Below, in pieces: positions 60,388 through 64,000 of a DNA stretch of 64,000 nt (its first letter is position 1; each line of letters starts with the position of its first letter). The position numbers were made by a program, and so were the translations under genes. The DNA is taken from positions 124,001 to 188,000 of the forward strand of contig CAWIJV010000001.1 of the NCBI GenBank assembly GCA_963836585.1, in the 5' to 3' direction. The notes under the pieces were generated by a model, which was not told where the DNA came from, searched no databases, and saw nothing but the letters and a program-made list of their open reading frames with translations. The stretch comes from BTUB01 sp963836585 (GTDB lineage Bacteria; Babelota; Babeliae; Babelales; Vermiphilaceae).

Positions 60388-63300
60388 ATGAAGAATTTTT
60401 TACTTTTATCTTTGCTGGTTGCTGCGCCTCTCTTTGGTGCGTGCCCTACTAACTCAGCACAATTTTGCAATGTGTGCGTGAATGGCACCATTGTTGCCGG
60501 CACGGGAATATTTAATAATATCAATGTCACTGGCAGTGCAACCGTAGATAACTTAATTGTAAATGGAACCGGCACATTTAATGGGCCGGTTATAATTACT
60601 GACACCACCCAAAGCTTTGCGTGTGATGAGGGCGCACTCATTGTTGCAGGTGGTGTCGGCATTGCAGGTAACCTGAATGTCTGCGGTGCAATCACCGCAA
60701 CCGGTGGCATTAGCTTCACCGGTCCGCTCATAATTCTGGATCCAACGCAAAGCACCAATTGTAGAAATGGCGCATTGGCAGTGCCCAATGGCGGTGCAGG
60801 CATCGGCGGCAATTTGAATGTCTGCGGTACCGGCATGTTTGGCAGCCCGGTGATTATCACATCAACGGCAACCGGATCTTCATGCTCTGAAGGGGCATTG
60901 GTAGTTTTCGGTGATGTGGGTATTGAAGGTAGCTTGAATGTTTGCCAAGTAATCACCGCGGGCGGCGCCAGAAGTGTGCCGCTACTCAATAACGAATTAA
61001 GATCAGTCCCCTGCACGGGCCCGCGCAATGCACTGGTGCTAGAAGCATTGGGCAATGTGGGAATTTTGGACAATTTGTATGTCTGCGGCAATGAAGAAAT
61101 TGGCCGCAATACAACCATTAATGGCAATCTTACCGTCGCCGGTACCGGAACATTTAACACACTTGATATCAATAATCTTATCGTTACCGGGCCAGTGAGC
61201 ATTAGCAACACGACGCAAAGCACCGCATGTACCAATGGCGCACTCACCGTTTCGGGAGGCGTAGGCGTTGGAGGCAATTTAAATGTCTGTGGAAATATAA
61301 AAGCTGCTAACTTCAATACCACCGGCGCAAGCAACTCAACCAATTGCAATCTATCAGTAGGTGATAATACCAACAATGTGAATGGTGCCTTCACTCATGT
61401 TACGGCATTAGGTGAAAATGCGTTGCAAAATAATGCCGGCTCATATAATACTGCCGTAGGGTGCCAAGCTTTGCAAAATAGTCCGGGCTTCGGCAACGTG
61501 GCAGTCGGCAGTCTGGCAATGACAAACTGTTCAGGAGCCACTTATAATACTGCCATGGGAATTTATGCGCTACTTGATGGGCAGGGCAGCAATAATGTGG
61601 CCATTGGTGGCGGAGTGCTCAATGACAGTACTACCGCAAGCAAGAATGTGGCTGTTGGTGTTGGTGCAATGTATGAAGGCCAAAGCGGAAATTATAATAC
61701 TGCGCTTGGATATAATGCACTATTTACCAATGCAACCGGATCAAATAATATCGCGATCGGTAACCATGCTGGTTATCAGTTGGCCACTTCCGGCGAAAGT
61801 AACAATATTGATATTGGTAATCAGGGAGTTGCCGGCGATCAAAGCATCATTCGCATCGGCATTCAAAATACTCAAACCGGTTCATTCATGGCAGGTATCT
61901 ATGGCACACCGGTAAACGGCACCCATCAACCGGTAATTGTAACCCCGAGTGGCCAGTTGGCAGTAATCAGCGTGACCGGCACTATTGCCAACCGCTCAAC
62001 AGTCCAAAGCACCGGCTGCACTAATGGCGCATTCACCGTGAGTGGCGGCGTGGGCATCGGTGGCAACTTGAATGTGTGTGGCAACATAAATGCGGCAAAC
62101 TTTAACCTGACCGGCGCAAGTAATCTAGCGCAGTGCAATCTCTCGGTAGGTGATAATACTAATAATGCAAATGCTGCCGGCGTGACTGGGGTAACGGCAC
62201 TTGGTGAAAATGCATTATCGGTTAATTCCGGTTCATATAATACCGCCGTTGGATGCAGTGCATTGCAGTATAATACTTCAGCAACCGGTAACGTGGGAAT
62301 TGGGTATCAAGCATTACAAAATCATCTAGCTGGATATGATAATGTGGCAGTGGGTTATCAGGCCTTGCAAAATACAGTAAATGGGATTAACAATGTTGCC
62401 GTCGGCCCATATGCCTTACAATATAATTCGACATCATTTAATAATGTGGCTATTGGTCAGAGCGCATTACAATTTTCAACAGGGTCTTCTGGCAATGTAG
62501 TAGTTGGAGATAGTGCAATGGCAAACAGCATCGGATCAGCTTCTAATGTGGTTGTTGGAAATCAAGCAATGCAATCTGCAAGCGGATCTAATAATGTAGC
62601 TATTGGTGTTGTTGCAATGTCAAATGCAGTTGGTGCACTTAATAATGTTGCAGTAGGAGCTAATGCTATGAGATATGGGAGCGGGGCAACTTTTAATGTA
62701 GCGATAGGTAGCCAATCAATGCAATTTGCAAGTGGCACTAATAATGTGGCTATTGGCAGTACGGTAATGCAAAATGGGACTAACATCGCTAGCAATGTGG
62801 CTATCGGCACTGCTGCGATGCAAAATGCTAGTGGCGCTACGAGTAATGTAGCAATTGGGCAATCCGCAATGCAAAATGCAATACCAAATTCAACGGGAGC
62901 TAATAATAATATAGCAATTGGTGGTGAGGCGATGCAAAATGCCAGTGGGGTAAGTGGAAACGTGGCGATTGGTGCAGCTGCAATGCAAAATGCTACTGGC
63001 GCTAACAATGTGGCTATTGGTAGTCAAGTAATGGTTAATGCGCCTGGTGCCAATAATAATGTGGCTATCGGCACTGCTGCGATGCAAAATGTCAGCGGGG
63101 CTACGAGTAATGTGGCTATTGGTATCGCTGCAATGCAAAATGCGATACAGAATTTAACAGGAGGCAACAATATAGCAATTGGTGGTGAGGCGATGCAAAA
63201 TGCCAGTGGGGTAAGTGGAAACGTGGCGATTGGTGCAGCTGCAATGCAAAATGCTACTGGCGCTAACAATGTGGCTATTGGTAGTCAAGTAATGGTTAAT

Positions 63301-63957
63301 GCGCCTGGTGCCAATAATAATGTGGCTATCGGCATTGCTGCGATGCAAAATGTCAGCGGGGCTACGAGTAATGTGGCTATTGGTATCGCTGCAATGCAAA
63401 ATGCGATACAGAATTTAACAGGAGGCAACAATATAGCAATTGGTAGTGAAGCGATGCAAAATGCCAGTGGGGTAAGTGGAAACGTGGCCATTGGTTCTGC
63501 CGCAATGCAAAATGCTACCGGTATTAATAATGTGGCAATTGGTAGCCAAGTGATGATCAATGCACTTGACACCAATAGCAATGTAGCGATTGGTACTACT
63601 GTGATGCAGAATGCAAGTGGAGCAAGTGGTAATGTTGCTATTGGTCAAAACGCTATGCTGCAAAGTATGGGAGCTGCCAATAACGTTGCCATTGGTAATG
63701 GCACTCTTCAATTATGCACTGGCATTAATAATGTGGCCATTGGTAACAATGCACTGGTAAATAGCCTCACTGGTTCAACTAACATTGCAATCGGTAGTAG
63801 CGCAGGTTCCGCATTAAATGGTGGCGGAAGCAATAACATCATTATTGGCAATGTTGGTGTTGCCGGTGATCAAAGCCTAATTCGTATTGGTTCAAATCAA
63901 ACCGGTTGTTTTATTGCCGGTATTAATGGTGCAATAGATTTGACCAGCACAGCGTAA
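60388..63957 (+). CDS. YadA-head-like beta-roll surface protein, second copy
   Basis: 1189 residues. ATG 60388 begins a signal peptide (KNFLLLSLLVAAPLFGA); GTG 60382 is nearer to AAGGAG and could be used. Architecture: four or five Cys-paired GALxVxGGVGIxGNLNVCG units (30-330), long arrays of NVAIGxxAM-like repeats, SNNIDIGNQGVAGDQSIIRIG-type caps, and at 62825-63600 tandem 87-residue units. TAA at 63955 ends the frame before any S74 domain, but one base off the sequence continues as SVTINANGQLGTTPPSS to the window edge, which matches the stretch preceding the S74 domain in copy one. So a frameshift probably removes the chaperone domain. Confidence 0.8.
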   Translation: MKNFLLLSLLVAAPLFGACPTNSAQFCNVCVNGTIVAGTGIFNNINVTGSATVDNLIVNGTGTFNGPVIITDTTQSFACDEGALIVAGGVGIAGNLNVCGAITATGGISFTGPLIILDPTQSTNCRNGALAVPNGGAGIGGNLNVCGTGMFGSPVIITSTATGSSCSEGALVVFGDVGIEGSLNVCQVITAGGARSVPLLNNELRSVPCTGPRNALVLEALGNVGILDNLYVCGNEEIGRNTTINGNLTVAGTGTFNTLDINNLIVTGPVSISNTTQSTACTNGALTVSGGVGVGGNLNVCGNIKAANFNTTGASNSTNCNLSVGDNTNNVNGAFTHVTALGENALQNNAGSYNTAVGCQALQNSPGFGNVAVGSLAMTNCSGATYNTAMGIYALLDGQGSNNVAIGGGVLNDSTTASKNVAVGVGAMYEGQSGNYNTALGYNALFTNATGSNNIAIGNHAGYQLATSGESNNIDIGNQGVAGDQSIIRIGIQNTQTGSFMAGIYGTPVNGTHQPVIVTPSGQLAVISVTGTIANRSTVQSTGCTNGAFTVSGGVGIGGNLNVCGNINAANFNLTGASNLAQCNLSVGDNTNNANAAGVTGVTALGENALSVNSGSYNTAVGCSALQYNTSATGNVGIGYQALQNHLAGYDNVAVGYQALQNTVNGINNVAVGPYALQYNSTSFNNVAIGQSALQFSTGSSGNVVVGDSAMANSIGSASNVVVGNQAMQSASGSNNVAIGVVAMSNAVGALNNVAVGANAMRYGSGATFNVAIGSQSMQFASGTNNVAIGSTVMQNGTNIASNVAIGTAAMQNASGATSNVAIGQSAMQNAIPNSTGANNNIAIGGEAMQNASGVSGNVAIGAAAMQNATGANNVAIGSQVMVNAPGANNNVAIGTAAMQNVSGATSNVAIGIAAMQNAIQNLTGGNNIAIGGEAMQNASGVSGNVAIGAAAMQNATGANNVAIGSQVMVNAPGANNNVAIGIAAMQNVSGATSNVAIGIAAMQNAIQNLTGGNNIAIGSEAMQNASGVSGNVAIGSAAMQNATGINNVAIGSQVMINALDTNSNVAIGTTVMQNASGASGNVAIGQNAMLQSMGAANNVAIGNGTLQLCTGINNVAIGNNALVNSLTGSTNIAIGSSAGSALNGGGSNNIIIGNVGVAGDQSLIRIGSNQTGCFIAGINGAIDLTSTA
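61219..62829 (+). repeat. 1.6-kb block identical to 57565-59175
   Basis: See the partner block. Sequence identity stops sharply after GCGATGCAAAATGCT at 62829. Confidence 0.85.
62825..63600 (+). repeat. Tandem 261-bp (87-residue) coding repeats
   Basis: The landmark ATAGCAATTGGT recurs at 62911, 63172 and 63433, exactly 261 bases apart. Units one and two are nearly identical; the third diverges towards its end. Confidence 0.8.
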
Positions 63958-64000
63958 CGATTAATGCGAATGGTCAGCTAGGAACTACACCTCCTTCCTC

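Noticed and set aside
60363..61394. Long open frame on the minus strand antisense to the second beta-roll gene (and similar ones at 57090-57740, 58908-59591)
   Set aside because: They arise from codon bias of the Gly/Asn/Ala repeats on the other strand; they recur in each copy, are Pro/Leu/Ile low complexity and lack ribosome-binding sites.
58600..63700. Direct repeats resembling a CRISPR array
   Set aside because: Repeats are in frame, degenerate and continuous coding sequence with no spacers of constant length.

Overview
This 64 kb window probably comes from a small-genome, host-associated Gram-negative bacterium. My best guess is the candidate phylum Dependentiae (TM6), whose members live in or on protists. 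This is inference from content, as there is no rRNA here. The evidence: BamA implies an outer membrane; ankyrin, TPR and eukaryotic-type C2H2 zinc-finger proteins carry Sec signal peptides; several glycosyltransferase families resemble eukaryotic ones (STELLO/DUF288, DUF1647-like, exostosin-like, GT10); decayed genes and dispersed repeats are frequent. TGA is used as an ordinary stop.

Layout. 1-4.2 kb: a partial Ala-rich protein, ribulose-phosphate epimerase, a VOC protein and groES-groEL. 4.2-12 kb: a cluster of accessory proteins (secreted zinc-finger protein, DUF6496-like basic protein, Q/N-rich peptide, two ankyrin-type proteins, a 13-Cys mini-protein, a 1568-residue TPR/Sel1-type protein). 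12-19.3 kb: housekeeping (ftsL-ftsI, bamA, cysS, trxA, a Bax-inhibitor-1 family membrane protein). 19.5-26.3 kb: a four-Cache exported protein, an HPRT with a signal peptide, a carotenoid oxygenase, a broken and an intact dps, and an AbrB-type regulator. 26.4-31.6 kb: tRNA genes (Ser, Arg, Ser, Leu, Leu) with DUF167, GspF/PilC and HIT genes, an exostosin-like enzyme and a methyltransferase gene broken by an IS982-like fragment. 31.5-35 kb: two EamA permeases around an unknown exported protein. 35-54 kb: a large sugar-modification island. 54-56.2 kb: a DUF1016/YhcG nuclease-like gene and prfB. 56.4 kb to the end: two tandem giant YadA-head-like beta-roll genes.

The most unusual feature is the island at about 28.7-53.8 kb. 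It holds glycosyltransferases (exostosin-like, split STELLO-like, GT2, GT8-like, GT10, a broken GT11-like gene), SAM-dependent methyltransferases (TylF/MycF, MycE-like, FkbM), UDP-glucose dehydrogenase and UDP-glucuronate decarboxylase. Nearly all begin with a Sec-type signal peptide although these families normally work in the cytosol. Nucleotide sugars, NAD and SAM are absent from a periplasm, so a plausible reading is a secreted glycan-synthesis and modification pathway acting inside the host cell. This needs experimental proof.

The second theme is sequence plasticity. Palindromic repeats of the type GTTCGTGCTGAGC...GTCGAAGCA lie between and inside genes: in frame in cysS, as a 236-bp element with 20-bp inverted ends inside the signal-peptide region of a GT2 gene, and as a frameshifting 64-bp insertion in the first beta-roll gene. 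That gene also has a (TC)14 tract in its signal-peptide region that currently puts it out of frame, suggesting phase variation. The two beta-roll genes share a 1.6-kb block that appears identical, suggesting gene conversion.
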